DNA of 64,000 nt from Algoriphagus aquimarinus (GTDB taxonomy: Bacteria > Bacteroidota > Bacteroidia > Cytophagales > Cyclobacteriaceae): positions 62,001 through 126,000 of the forward strand of contig NZ_VORW01000009.1 in NCBI RefSeq assembly GCF_007997215.1. The letters run 5' to 3'. Shown here piece after piece: positions 47,633 through 57,202 of this stretch. The notes under the pieces are model-generated. The model searched no databases. It worked only from the letters and a program-made list of their open reading frames with translations, and was not told the DNA's origin. The position numbers and the translations under genes were made by a program. Within the stretch, counting starts at the first letter, position 1. Each line of letters starts with the position of its first letter.

Positions 47633-50600
47633 ATGAAAATCAGGAATTACATCCTGCCGATAGTTCTTTTATTTTCTTCCTGCCAGAAGGAGGAAAAGAT
47701 TCCTGATTCTCTTTTCGAACTTCTCTCGGAGGATCTGACAGGAGTAAGCTTCCGGAATGACCTCGCTTACTCCGAAAAAATCAACCCTTACACATTTAGA
47801 AACTTTTATAATGGCGCCGGAGTGGCGCTAGGGGATATCAACAACGATGGGTTATTAGACATTCTTTTTGCAGGCAACCAAACTTCCAACCGATTATATC
47901 TCAATCAGGGAAACCTGAAATTCAAAGATATTACTCAATCCGCCGGCTTAGAATCTACCGGCTATTGGTCCACAGGAGTAAGTATGGCAGATGTCAATGG
48001 AGATGGTTTACTCGATATTTATGTAAGTAAATCTGGACCAAAAGGTGGAGAAAAGCGCCACAATGAACTCTTTATCAATCAAGGAGACCTTACTTTTTCA
48101 GAACGATCCAAAGAATATGGGCTGGCAGAGGAAAAGCTGTCGCAGCATGCCGTGTTTTTGGATTTTGACAAAGACGGAGATCTGGATCTCTATCTCCTGG
48201 CTAATTCCGGACGATCGGTCGGAATATTTGACCTTCGCGAAGGCCAACGTGAAACCCGTGATCCAGATGGTGGAAATAAACTATTTCGAAATGACAGTAC
48301 AATTTTCACAGATGTAAGTGAATCCGCTGGGATCTATGGTAGTGCTATAGGTTATGGTCTGGGCGTGACTGTCGCAGATCTCAATCAGGATACCTGGCCA
48401 GATCTTTACGTTTCGAATGATTTTTTTGAGCGTGATTATCTCTACCTGAACAATCAGGATGGCACTTTCTCTGAAGTTTTGCCTGAAACACTGAACGAAA
48501 TAAGCATGGGCTCCATGGGTGCCGACATCGCCGATCTGGACAATGACACACGTCCGGATATTTTTGTGACCGAGATGCTTCCAGCAGACATGGCCAGGGT
48601 AAAAACCAAAACTCCTTTCGAAGAATGGGACAAGTATCAGGCAAGTGTAAAAGCCGGATATCATCATCAATTCACACGAAATACACTTCAAAGAAACCTG
48701 GGATTCAAGCCCGGAACCAAGGAACCGGTTTTCACTGAAATGTCCCGCCAAACCGGAATGGATGCAACTGACTGGAGCTGGGGTGCGTTGATTTTTGATG
48801 CAGACAATGACGGATGGAAAGATGTTTTTGTCGCAAATGGGATAGTTAAGGATTTGACAGATTTTGACTTCGTCGACTTTTACGTGAATAATCAGAAGAA
48901 AGTGGATGGCTACAGAGCGGATTCAATTCTCCTCACCAAAATGATTGATGCCTTCCCTTCGATTCCTCAGCAGAACTACTGGTTCAAGAATTTGGGAAAT
49001 TGGCAATTTGAAAATCAGGCAGCGACACAAGGCTTGGATCAGCTCACCTTCAGCACAGGTTCTGCCTATGGAGACCTTGATAATGACGGTGACTTGGATT
49101 TGGTGGTCAATAACCTGAATGAGCGTGCTTTTATCTATAAAAACACAAGTCGTGAAAATGGATCAGGTAATTACCTTCAAGTTGATTTGGGGGATGCATT
49201 TGGAGCACAGGTTACTTGCTTTGCAGACTCAAATACCTTTTATCAAGAGTTTCAACCGGTAAAAGGCTACATGTCTTCAGTAGATCCGAGATTACATTTT
49301 GGATTAGGAAAAATCACACAGCTGGACTCGGTCAAAATCCAATGGCCAAATGGGAAAACTAGCTTACTCAAAAATATAGCAGTCAACCAAATCCTGAATC
49401 CAGACCAGGTAGATGCAATTCTTTTAGAGGAAAATTTTACGACTCCAAACACTCTTCTTTCTCTTTCTGACAAGGAAATTCCCTTTACCCATTACGAAAG
49501 TGATTTCGTAGATTTTGATAGAGACCGACTTCGGTTCTGGATGATCACCAATGAAGGTCCAAAACCGGCAAAAGCAGACGTCAACCAGGATGGTTTGGAG
49601 GACTTGTTTATACCAGGAGCCAAAGGCCAATCATCAAGTCTCTTGATTCAGGAAAACGGAGGAAAATTCAGAAACTCTCAAGCAGCGCTGTTCCAAAAAG
49701 ATAGCTTGGCGGAAGACGTGATTGCATACTTTTTTGATGCCAATGGAGACAATGCACCGGATGTACTGGTAGGAAGCGGTAGTGTTGAGTACGGTGCCAA
49801 TTCACCACTTTATCAAGACAGACTCTATCTGAATGACGGCAAAGGCAATTTTGTAAAAAGTGATCAGATCTTCTCTTCTCTACCAACTTCCTTTATCCTC
49901 AGCACTGACCTCGATCAGGATGGTGACGAAGATTTGATTATTGGATCAAGGAGCATCCCGTTTGCCTATGGTATCCCAACCGGCATTCAAGTTTGGGAAA
50001 ATGATGGTAAGGGTAACTTTCTGAATATTTCTTCAAAATTCGGGGAAGCAATTCAGTCACTGGGCATGCTCACTTCTGGAGCAATTGCTGATTTGGACGA
50101 GGATGGGAAACAAGAACTTATCGTAGCAGGTGAATGGATGTCGATTCGGATTTTCACCCTTTCGAAAGATGAAATTATCGAAAAAACATCCGAATTCGGA
50201 TTCACGGAGACTAGAGGGCTTTGGAATTGCCTTTTGGTTGAAGATATTAATGGCGATGGCAAACCAGATATTCTGGCAGGAAATTGGGGATTGAATTCAA
50301 GACTAAAATCATCTGAAAAATCCAAACTCCGAATGGTCATCAATGACTTTGATCAAAATGGCACTTTGGATGACATCCTGGTTTCATATGACGGAACAAG
50401 CTCCATTCCATGGGTACTTAAAACCAGTCTGGTTAAGCAAATCCCCTCATTACGAAAGCAATTACTGACGTATTCCTCCTATCAAAACAAGTCCTTAGAG
50501 GAGCTATTTCCTGAGTCAGTTATGTCAAAATCACTACTTCTGCAGGCTGATTTACTGGAAACATCGCTTTGGATAAATGAAGGAAATGGGAAGCTATCTA

Positions 50601-50917
50601 AAAGCCCGTTACCAAATGAAATTCAAGCCTCTCCGATCTTTGCAATTTATGCGCTTCCTTCCGAATCAGGTGCTGCAACTCTACTCTTTGGAGGGAATCA
50701 AAGTCGCATTAAACCCGAACTCGGAGGACAAATGGGAAGCTATGGATGGGTACTGAAACCAAGCCAAAAAAACCAATGGAAATCACTTCTTCCAGAACAA
50801 AGCGGACTGTTTGTCCCTGGTGAAATCAGAGGTATCCTCTCAATAAAAATCGAAAAAGAACCTCATATTATCACATTGAGAAATAATGAAAAGCCTCTTG
50901 TATTTAAGATTCAATAA
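47633..50917 (+). CDS. FG-GAP/VCBS repeat and ASPIC/UnbV (CRTAC1-type) lipoprotein, copy 2
   Basis: The 1,094-residue lipoprotein (LLFSSC, Cys17) has the same architecture as its two neighbours: N-terminal propeller repeats (DINNDGLLDILF, DVNGDGLLDIYV, DFDKDGDLDLYL, DLDNDGDLDLVV), an ASPIC/UnbV domain at about 513-585 with MSSVDPRLHFGLGK, and a second set of repeats (DVNQDGLEDLFI, DLDQDGDEDLII, DINGDGKPDILA). It shares with copy 3 the block DFDRDRL...GP...KAD, which copy 1 replaces with a different sequence. It follows copy 1 after a 258-base gap and is 24 bases ahead of copy 3. Function unknown; probably surface binding. Confidence 0.9.
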   Translation: MKIRNYILPIVLLFSSCQKEEKIPDSLFELLSEDLTGVSFRNDLAYSEKINPYTFRNFYNGAGVALGDINNDGLLDILFAGNQTSNRLYLNQGNLKFKDITQSAGLESTGYWSTGVSMADVNGDGLLDIYVSKSGPKGGEKRHNELFINQGDLTFSERSKEYGLAEEKLSQHAVFLDFDKDGDLDLYLLANSGRSVGIFDLREGQRETRDPDGGNKLFRNDSTIFTDVSESAGIYGSAIGYGLGVTVADLNQDTWPDLYVSNDFFERDYLYLNNQDGTFSEVLPETLNEISMGSMGADIADLDNDTRPDIFVTEMLPADMARVKTKTPFEEWDKYQASVKAGYHHQFTRNTLQRNLGFKPGTKEPVFTEMSRQTGMDATDWSWGALIFDADNDGWKDVFVANGIVKDLTDFDFVDFYVNNQKKVDGYRADSILLTKMIDAFPSIPQQNYWFKNLGNWQFENQAATQGLDQLTFSTGSAYGDLDNDGDLDLVVNNLNERAFIYKNTSRENGSGNYLQVDLGDAFGAQVTCFADSNTFYQEFQPVKGYMSSVDPRLHFGLGKITQLDSVKIQWPNGKTSLLKNIAVNQILNPDQVDAILLEENFTTPNTLLSLSDKEIPFTHYESDFVDFDRDRLRFWMITNEGPKPAKADVNQDGLEDLFIPGAKGQSSSLLIQENGGKFRNSQAALFQKDSLAEDVIAYFFDANGDNAPDVLVGSGSVEYGANSPLYQDRLYLNDGKGNFVKSDQIFSSLPTSFILSTDLDQDGDEDLIIGSRSIPFAYGIPTGIQVWENDGKGNFLNISSKFGEAIQSLGMLTSGAIADLDEDGKQELIVAGEWMSIRIFTLSKDEIIEKTSEFGFTETRGLWNCLLVEDINGDGKPDILAGNWGLNSRLKSSEKSKLRMVINDFDQNGTLDDILVSYDGTSSIPWVLKTSLVKQIPSLRKQLLTYSSYQNKSLEELFPESVMSKSLLLQADLLETSLWINEGNGKLSKSPLPNEIQASPIFAIYALPSESGAATLLFGGNQSRIKPELGGQMGSYGWVLKPSQKNQWKSLLPEQSGLFVPGEIRGILSIKIEKEPHIITLRNNEKPLVFKIQ

Positions 50918-50941
50918 CTTTCTGCTTATTTTAATTCTTTC

Positions 50942-53900
50942 ATGAAACATAAACTCCTAATCCTTTTACTTTTAGCGGTATCCCTCTCTTGTCAGAAGAA
51001 GGGGGAAATTCCAACTTTATTTGAACAAATCGCTCCAAAAGATTCAGGCGTTGACTTTATTAATGAACTTTCATTCGACGATAAGTTCAACATTTTCACC
51101 TACCGTAATTACTACAACGGTGGTGGCGTGGCATTGGGTGATGTAAACAATGACGGCCTTCTGGACCTCTATTTCACTGCCAATCTTGGCCCAAACCAAC
51201 TCTACCTAAACAAAGGTGATTTCAAATTTGAAAATGTAACAGACAAAGCTGGAGTAGCTGGAACAAGAGCCTGGAGTACTGGTGCAGCGATGGCGGATAT
51301 CAACGGTGACGGGTTTTTGGATATTTACGTTTGCAACTCGGGGAGTATATTGGGAGACAACAAGCAAAATGAGCTTTTTCTCAACCAGGGTGACGGTACT
51401 TTTAAAGAACAGGCAGAAGAATACGGGTTAGCTGATCAGGGATTTTCCACACATGCTGTATTTTTTGATTATGATAAGGACGGAGATCTCGATGTTTATC
51501 TCCTGAACAATAGCTACGAAGCAATTGGTAGCTTCAATAAAATGCAAAATGAGCGTCCAAAACGAGATCCTGTGGGTGGCGACAAACTCTTCCGAAATGA
51601 TGGAGAGAAGTTCACCGACGTGAGTGAAGAAGCGGGGATTTATGGCTCAATCATAGGTTTTGGATTAGGTATTACAATTGGAGATGTAAACCAGGATACC
51701 TGGCCTGACATTTTTATTTCCAATGACTTCTTTGAACGCGACTATCTCTACATCAACAATCAAGACGGGACGTTCACCGAATCTCTGGAGACTTCCATGC
51801 GATCCATTTCAGCGGCATCAATGGGAGCCGACATCGCTGACATCAATGGAGACGGATTGCTGGATATTTTCGTGACGGATATGATTCCTGAATCTCAAAC
51901 CCGTTTGAAACAAGTCACTACTTTCGAAAGCTGGGACAAATTCCAGTTCAATAAAACTCATGGCTATCATTACCAATTCTCTCGAAACATGCTCCATATC
52001 AACAATGGAGATGGAACATTTAGCGAAATGGGACGCCTTGCGAATATGGAAGCCACAGACTGGAGCTGGGGGGCCTTGATTTTTGACATGGATAATGATG
52101 GCAAGCGCGACCTATTCGTAGCCAATGGGATTTATCAGGATATTACGGATCTGGATTACCTCAATTTCATCTACGATGAGGAAACTAAGATCAAAATCAT
52201 CTCTCAGGAAGGCGTAGACTACAAAGCGCTTACTGATCCGATACCTATCAATCCTATTTCAAACTTTGCCTTCCGAAATCTTGGAGATCTGAAATTTGAA
52301 AATGTAACTGCGGAATGGGGATTAAACGAACCAATCCATTCTAACGGTTCCGCCTACGGTGACCTGAATAATGACGGTACGCTGGATCTCGTAGTGAATA
52401 ACGTGAACAAGCCGGCCCAGATTTTCAAAAATGCAGGAAAAACATTTTATCCGGACAATCATTTCCTCCAATTTAATTTAATCGGAAAAGGAAAAAATAC
52501 AGCCGCAATCGGAACCCAGATTCAGGTAAAAGCAGGTGAAGAAATCTACTATCTGGAACAAATGCCAAACCGTGGTTTTCAATCCTCCGTCGATCCTAAA
52601 CTTACGCTTGGATTGGGAGATAAAACCTCCGTAGATCTGATTCGGGTACTATGGCCTGATGGAAGTTTTACAGAAATAAAAAATCAACCAACTGATCAAT
52701 TATTGACTTTGAAATGGGAAGCAGCCAGCACCTTGCCTGAAGGCGAGAGTTTCTTTTCCAAACCTGAATCATCCTTCTTTCAGAAAGAAAACTCTGCCTC
52801 ACTGGATTTCACCCATTTGGAAAATCTTGCCGTGGATTTTGACCGGGATCGATTGACTTATCATATGTTTTCGACAGAAGGCCCTGCTTTCGCAAAAGCA
52901 GATTTGAATGGCGACGGGTTAGAGGATTTGTTTTTTGGCGGAGCCAAAGGATATGCTGGGAAAATCTATTTCCAAAGTCCAAATGGCAATTTCCAAGTTT
53001 CAAAACAAGAAGCATTCAACAAGGACGCATTTTCTGAAGACACAGATGCCACCTTCTTCGATGCCAACGGTGACGGATTTCAGGATTTATTGGTATGCTC
53101 CGGGGGCAATGAATTCGGTCTAGGATCTCCTGATCTCATCGATCGCCTCTACCTCAATGATGGCAAAGGGAATTTTACTATCACCCAGCAAATGGGTTTT
53201 GCGGTTAATGTCGGTAGTAGCTCAGTTGTGCAGATCATTGATTTGAATGAAGATGGCGCCCCGGATTTATTTATCGGTGGCAGATTGGTTCCGTTCGTTT
53301 ATGGGGCAGCAGCGAACAGTAGCATTTTTATCAATGACGGAAAAGGCAATTTCTCTGATCAAACTGCGGCGCTGGCGCCAAGTCTTAAAGAGATCGGGAT
53401 GATCACCGATGGAAAAGTGGTTGACTATGATGGGGACGGGAAGCAGGATTTGGTCCTTGTTGGCGAGTGGACAGCACCGATTTTCTTAAAAAATACAGGT
53501 GGTAAACTTGAAAAAGTTGCAATGCCTGAATTGGAAAATCTTAAGGGTTGGTACCGAACTGTTGAAGTTGGAGATTTTGATGGAAATGGATTGCCTGATT
53601 TGGTCCTGGGAAATCATGGATTGAATACAAGATTTAAAGCTTCCCAAACGAATCCTGTCAAAATGTACTTGAATGATTTTGACCAAAACGGTGCTATAGA
53701 GCATATTTTCACGCGGCAGGAAGGAACAGTTCATATCCCTTACACGCTGAAGCACGAACTCGAAAGACAGATTCCGAGCATTAAGAAAAAGTACATGAGA
53801 TACAGCAATTACAATAATCAGACTCTTGAGGATATTTTTCCTGCTGATATTATTGCCAAATCCATCATTCAAGAAGTCAACCAATTCCAGTCCGGAGTCC

Positions 53901-54250
53901 TTTTGAATAAGGGAAATGGAAAATTCGAATGGAAGCCACTTCCAATAATGGCTCAGAAATCCTGGATTTTTGCGATTCAGATTTTGGATTTGAATGGGGA
54001 TGGAATTCAGGATCTTATCCTTGGAGGAAACCTAGCCCAATCCAAACCGGAAACAGGAAAATATGATGCAAGTTTTGGAGAAATCATGCTTGGAAAAGGT
54101 GATGGAACGTTTACTTTTTGGCCAAATGCTCAGCATGGATTGAGGTTGGAGGGAGACGTTCGTGCATTCAGCAAGTTAGGTGATGATAAAATTTTGGTCG
54201 TGAAAAACAGCGCATCGGCTGAGATTTGGAAATATTCAGGCATAAAATGA
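50942..54250 (+). CDS. FG-GAP/VCBS repeat and ASPIC/UnbV (CRTAC1-type) lipoprotein, copy 3
   Basis: The 1,102-residue lipoprotein (AVSLSC, Cys17) is the third tandem copy. FG-GAP calcium loops (DVNNDGLLDLYF, DINGDGFLDIYV, DYDKDGDLDVYL, DLNNDGTLDLVV, DLNGDGLEDLFF, DYDGDGKQDLVL, DFDGNGLPDLVL, DLNGDGIQDLIL) flank an ASPIC/UnbV domain at about 508-590 with RGFQSSVDPKLTLGLGD. It probably shares a transcript with copy 2 (24-base gap). The last gene of the block, it is followed by the displaced nadD end on the opposite strand. Confidence 0.9.
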   Translation: MKHKLLILLLLAVSLSCQKKGEIPTLFEQIAPKDSGVDFINELSFDDKFNIFTYRNYYNGGGVALGDVNNDGLLDLYFTANLGPNQLYLNKGDFKFENVTDKAGVAGTRAWSTGAAMADINGDGFLDIYVCNSGSILGDNKQNELFLNQGDGTFKEQAEEYGLADQGFSTHAVFFDYDKDGDLDVYLLNNSYEAIGSFNKMQNERPKRDPVGGDKLFRNDGEKFTDVSEEAGIYGSIIGFGLGITIGDVNQDTWPDIFISNDFFERDYLYINNQDGTFTESLETSMRSISAASMGADIADINGDGLLDIFVTDMIPESQTRLKQVTTFESWDKFQFNKTHGYHYQFSRNMLHINNGDGTFSEMGRLANMEATDWSWGALIFDMDNDGKRDLFVANGIYQDITDLDYLNFIYDEETKIKIISQEGVDYKALTDPIPINPISNFAFRNLGDLKFENVTAEWGLNEPIHSNGSAYGDLNNDGTLDLVVNNVNKPAQIFKNAGKTFYPDNHFLQFNLIGKGKNTAAIGTQIQVKAGEEIYYLEQMPNRGFQSSVDPKLTLGLGDKTSVDLIRVLWPDGSFTEIKNQPTDQLLTLKWEAASTLPEGESFFSKPESSFFQKENSASLDFTHLENLAVDFDRDRLTYHMFSTEGPAFAKADLNGDGLEDLFFGGAKGYAGKIYFQSPNGNFQVSKQEAFNKDAFSEDTDATFFDANGDGFQDLLVCSGGNEFGLGSPDLIDRLYLNDGKGNFTITQQMGFAVNVGSSSVVQIIDLNEDGAPDLFIGGRLVPFVYGAAANSSIFINDGKGNFSDQTAALAPSLKEIGMITDGKVVDYDGDGKQDLVLVGEWTAPIFLKNTGGKLEKVAMPELENLKGWYRTVEVGDFDGNGLPDLVLGNHGLNTRFKASQTNPVKMYLNDFDQNGAIEHIFTRQEGTVHIPYTLKHELERQIPSIKKKYMRYSNYNNQTLEDIFPADIIAKSIIQEVNQFQSGVLLNKGNGKFEWKPLPIMAQKSWIFAIQILDLNGDGIQDLILGGNLAQSKPETGKYDASFGEIMLGKGDGTFTFWPNAQHGLRLEGDVRAFSKLGDDKILVVKNSASAEIWKYSGIK

Positions 54251-54346
54251 GAATCATTAATTTCAAGTACGAGTCTGTACAGCCAGAGAAATAACCTGGC
54301 CGACAACAGTCGATGGATTACCTGCGATTTTCAACACCGATATACA

Positions 54347-54411
54347 TCATTCCAAATACAACTTCTTAACCCGGATATAATCTGATGCCCCTTCAGGTAG
54401 AAGGTATTTGA
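54347..54411 (-). pseudogene. Displaced 3' end of nadD
   Basis: The 59 bases at 54353-54411 match the 3' end of the intact nadD (56061-56119) at 51 of 59 positions. In the nadD reading frame they encode KYLLPEGASDYIRVKKLYLE followed by TGA (54347-54349), against KYLLPDGVADYIRDKKLYL in the intact gene. No other part of nadD is present. Most of the eight changes are conservative at protein level, so this end evolved inside a working nadD before it was separated. Confidence 0.8.
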
Positions 54412-54444
54412 ACAATAGAGAATGAAAAGTCAACAGCCAAAAAA

Positions 54445-55575
54445 TCACTTATCCTCTTCCAAATCAAATATCATTAGGATTAATTCTTCCTTATCTACCT
54501 GGCCAAAATCAGCAAACTGTTTTTCTAACGAGGGGTTTAAAGAAAAGTCCCATTTACCGCTTTCTCCTGATGAAAGAACGGCAACAAATTCATTTTTTAC
54601 CGTGATTCCTAATACCCCTTCGAAGCCAAGCTGCCCCAATTTCTGCTCGATAAGTTCTTGGGTTGAATAGCTTTTACCGGCACTTTTAGAATAGATTCTG
54701 CCGTGAAGGCCTTCAAAGTTTAAGGTTGTAAAAGAAACAAAATCTTTAGTCTGGAAAAGATCCATCACTCCTACATATATATCATTTTCCATGAAATATT
54801 TAAGTGGATTGGGCTGCGTGTTAAAATCTTCAAATGATAACTCATTACCAAAATCCAGAAAATATTTGGGGTGAATTTGATAATCCTCAATGTTAAGCGA
54901 ATAAAGGGTATCTCTTAATCCCAGCGTCAGTAAATAATTGCTATCATCAACCTTCGAAATTATACTTCTGTAATTCAGAGGATTATCATCCATCAATGGG
55001 TCAAACGGAAATGCCGCCATTTTTTGTAAGCCATCTTGGTATAGCGCTACATTAGACTCTGCATTTAATGAACTGTAATTGACAAATAGTTCGCCATTTT
55101 CTAAAAAAACCAAGTCTGCATAAACAATCTCCTGAGTATAAAATTCCTCATTCAGAAAATTACCATTACGATCAAAAAAAATCTTCTTTTTGTAATCCAT
55201 AGGAATTAGGATTAGCTCATTAGTGAACGAATTCCAAAAAACATTTTCAATTTCCCCATACTCTCCAGGTCCCTCACCTACTCTATAAATATAATTGACA
55301 AAACTCCCTTCAAAGTCAAAGATAAAGATGGCATTCCCGATCGTTTTATCTAGAATGAAGATTCTATCAGTAGTAAACACGACTTTATCAATACTGGATA
55401 TTTGAGCAAAGGTGTTAGGTTGTAGTTTTAGTAATTGAATTGTTTTTAATTCTAAATCATCAGTTAAGGATGTATCCCTTATAGATATGGTATTATTGGT
55501 ATTACTCTTTTGCTTATGACCACAGGAAATAAGAACTAAAGTCAGAATTATGAAAGGCAAATTTTTCATTGTCAT
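54445..55575 (-). CDS. 6-bladed beta-propeller lipoprotein
   Basis: The 376-residue protein has a lipoprotein signal (LVLISC, Cys18; the ATG two codons later is an equally good start). It fits the 6-bladed beta-propeller family of Bacteroidota (DUF5128/BF3164-like): DRIFILDKTIGNAIFIFDFEG, the blade motif GEGPGEYGEIENVF and IFFDRNGNFLNEE. These lipoproteins often lie beside small secreted peptides, as here. It follows the peptide gene by 57 bases with a hairpin between them. Its molecular role is unknown. Confidence 0.87.
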   Translation of the reverse strand: MTMKNLPFIILTLVLISCGHKQKSNTNNTISIRDTSLTDDLELKTIQLLKLQPNTFAQISSIDKVVFTTDRIFILDKTIGNAIFIFDFEGSFVNYIYRVGEGPGEYGEIENVFWNSFTNELILIPMDYKKKIFFDRNGNFLNEEFYTQEIVYADLVFLENGELFVNYSSLNAESNVALYQDGLQKMAAFPFDPLMDDNPLNYRSIISKVDDSNYLLTLGLRDTLYSLNIEDYQIHPKYFLDFGNELSFEDFNTQPNPLKYFMENDIYVGVMDLFQTKDFVSFTTLNFEGLHGRIYSKSAGKSYSTQELIEQKLGQLGFEGVLGITVKNEFVAVLSSGESGKWDFSLNPSLEKQFADFGQVDKEELILMIFDLEEDK

Positions 55576-55595
55576 AAAACAAATAAAGTAAAATT

Positions 55596-55624
55596 AAAAA
55601 AGGCATGTCATAAACTAACATGCC
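55596..55624 (-). terminator. Hairpin between the small peptide gene and the propeller gene
   Basis: GGCATGT (55602-55608) pairs with ACATGCC (55618-55624) and is followed on the minus strand by T6. It starts 9 bases after the peptide stop and ends 21 bases before the propeller ATG, so it could let the peptide be made in excess over the propeller protein. Confidence 0.7.
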
Positions 55625-55632
55625 TAATCCAG

Positions 55633-55872
55633 TTAAACAGGAGGGTTTCCGTCATTAGTAAAAGTACAAGGCACTGTTGAAGGTTTAGTACAACTATCAC
55701 CTTTCAATGTATCCCAAATAGTTGTCTTCCTGTCACAAACGGTAACAGTAATAATTCCTCCCTCTCCTCTTACGACTGTATCTTTACACTCATCTTCTAA
55801 AGCTTGCACTCTCAAACTTGCAAACATCATCGTCCCCATAAAGAAGACCATTCCAAATAATAACTTTTTCAT
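55633..55872 (-). CDS. Small secreted four-cysteine peptide
   Basis: The 79-residue protein has a clear signal peptide (MKKLLFGMVFFMGTMMFASL, cleavage probably near RVQA-LE) and a short mature part with four cysteines (Cys29, Cys46, Cys61, Cys69), charged and Thr-rich. It resembles the NVEALA-type peptides found next to propeller lipoproteins in Bacteroidota, although the NVEALA motif itself is only partly matched (VQAL). Four cysteines suggest two disulfides after export. It is the first gene of the two-gene cassette. Function unknown. Confidence 0.72.
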   Translation of the reverse strand: MKKLLFGMVFFMGTMMFASLRVQALEDECKDTVVRGEGGIITVTVCDRKTTIWDTLKGDSCTKPSTVPCTFTNDGNPPV

Positions 55873-56057
55873 AAAACTTAGAGTTTTAATTGATTAAAAA
55901 ATCCCGGCCGGAATCAGGTCTCACTTAAGACTTCGGTATAAGTTTACTATTTTTTTTTTTAATCGCAAGGATTAGTTTGAAAATACCTAGATATTTATTT
56001 ACAAAACGTAAAAATAGGTTTGGATTGCAAATAACTTGATATCAAATGATTACCGAC

Positions 56058-56624
56058 TTACAAATACAGCTTCTTATCCCGGATATAGTCTGCTACCCCA
56101 TCAGGAAGTAGGTATTTGACAGACTTACCGGCAAGAATAGATTTGCGGATAAAAGTTGCTGAGATATCTAAAAGTGGTGCGTCGATCAGCTTGATATTCG
56201 GATGCTCAAAAGTGGTCGCATCGCCCGGTCTGGGATAGACGAAGATTTCATAGTTGTCCAGAATCGTCTGGTAGTTCTTCCAGCGCTTCAGCTGAGTCAG
56301 GTTATCCGAACCTAAAAATAAGCAAAACTGATGCTGTGGATATTGATAGGTCAGGTAAGCGAGTGTATCGATCGTATAGCTTGGCTTGGGCATGGAGAAC
56401 TCCACATCTGAAGCCCGAAACTGATAATTATCCTCGATTGCCAGCTCAACCATTCGCAGTCTATCAAATTCATGAATCAAAGACTGGCGTTTTTTAAGTG
56501 GATTCTGCGGACTCACCACAAACCAAACCTGATCTAAATCAGTACGGTCATGCAGCGTGTCAGCGATGATCAGATGACCAATATGTATGGGATTAAAGGA
56601 ACCGAAGTATAGACCGATTTTCAA
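56058..56624 (-). CDS. nadD: Nicotinate-nucleotide adenylyltransferase
   Basis: The 188-residue protein carries the nucleotidyltransferase motifs GSFNPIHIGHL near the start (HxGH) and SATFIRKSI near the end. NadD joins nicotinate mononucleotide and ATP to make deamido-NAD, in cytoplasmic NAD synthesis. It starts 3 bases after the gmk stop. The last 20 codons occur again, diverged, at 54347-54411 on the far side of the peptide/propeller cassette. Confidence 0.96.
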   Translation of the reverse strand: MKIGLYFGSFNPIHIGHLIIADTLHDRTDLDQVWFVVSPQNPLKKRQSLIHEFDRLRMVELAIEDNYQFRASDVEFSMPKPSYTIDTLAYLTYQYPQHQFCLFLGSDNLTQLKRWKNYQTILDNYEIFVYPRPGDATTFEHPNIKLIDAPLLDISATFIRKSILAGKSVKYLLPDGVADYIRDKKLYL

Positions 56625-56627
56625 AAT

Positions 56628-57200
56628 CTATCGCGCTAAAAATTTGCTGACCAAATACTCAGCTTCTGCAGAGGACTTTGAGAATTCGTCATTGACTACC
56701 GTGACGTCAAACTGTGGCTCAAACTTAGATTCAAACTCTGCTTTGAATAAGCGACGGGAAAGTGACTCTTCGGATTCTGTGCCTCGGTCATTTAGTCGTG
56801 CTGCCAGCACTTCCAAGCTCGGTACTTTCACATAGATCGCCAAAGCCTGCTCTCCAAAGTATTTTTTCAAGGCTAATCCACCTTTCACATCTACGTCGAA
56901 AATTACAGCCTTTCCGGAATCCCAGATACGTTGGATTTCTTCTTTAAGTGTACCGTAGAAGTTACCGGCATAGACTTCTTCCCACTCTATAAATGCGTCC
57001 TCGTCTATTTTTTTAATGAATTCTTCCTGAGAAAGGAAGTAGTAGTCTTTGCCATGAACCTCATGTCTCCCCCGCTTGTCACGTGTACAGGCAGAAATAG
57101 AAAACCCCAGATTTGGGATGTTTTGGATCAAATGCTTCACTAAAGAAGTCTTGCCTGATCCCGATGGGGCAGAAAAAATAATGGCCTTACCTTGTGTCAT
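56628..57200 (-). CDS. gmk: Guanylate kinase
   Basis: The 190-residue enzyme phosphorylates GMP to GDP. The P-loop APSGSGKTSL begins at residue 10, followed by the GMP-binding block STRDKR-like ACTRDKRGREVHGKDYYF and RRLFKAEFE. It is two bases after the anti-sigma gene and three bases before nadD, so the four genes form one unit. Confidence 0.96.
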   Translation of the reverse strand: MTQGKAIIFSAPSGSGKTSLVKHLIQNIPNLGFSISACTRDKRGRHEVHGKDYYFLSQEEFIKKIDEDAFIEWEEVYAGNFYGTLKEEIQRIWDSGKAVIFDVDVKGGLALKKYFGEQALAIYVKVPSLEVLAARLNDRGTESEESLSRRLFKAEFESKFEPQFDVTVVNDEFSKSSAEAEYLVSKFLAR

Positions 57201-57202
57201 GA

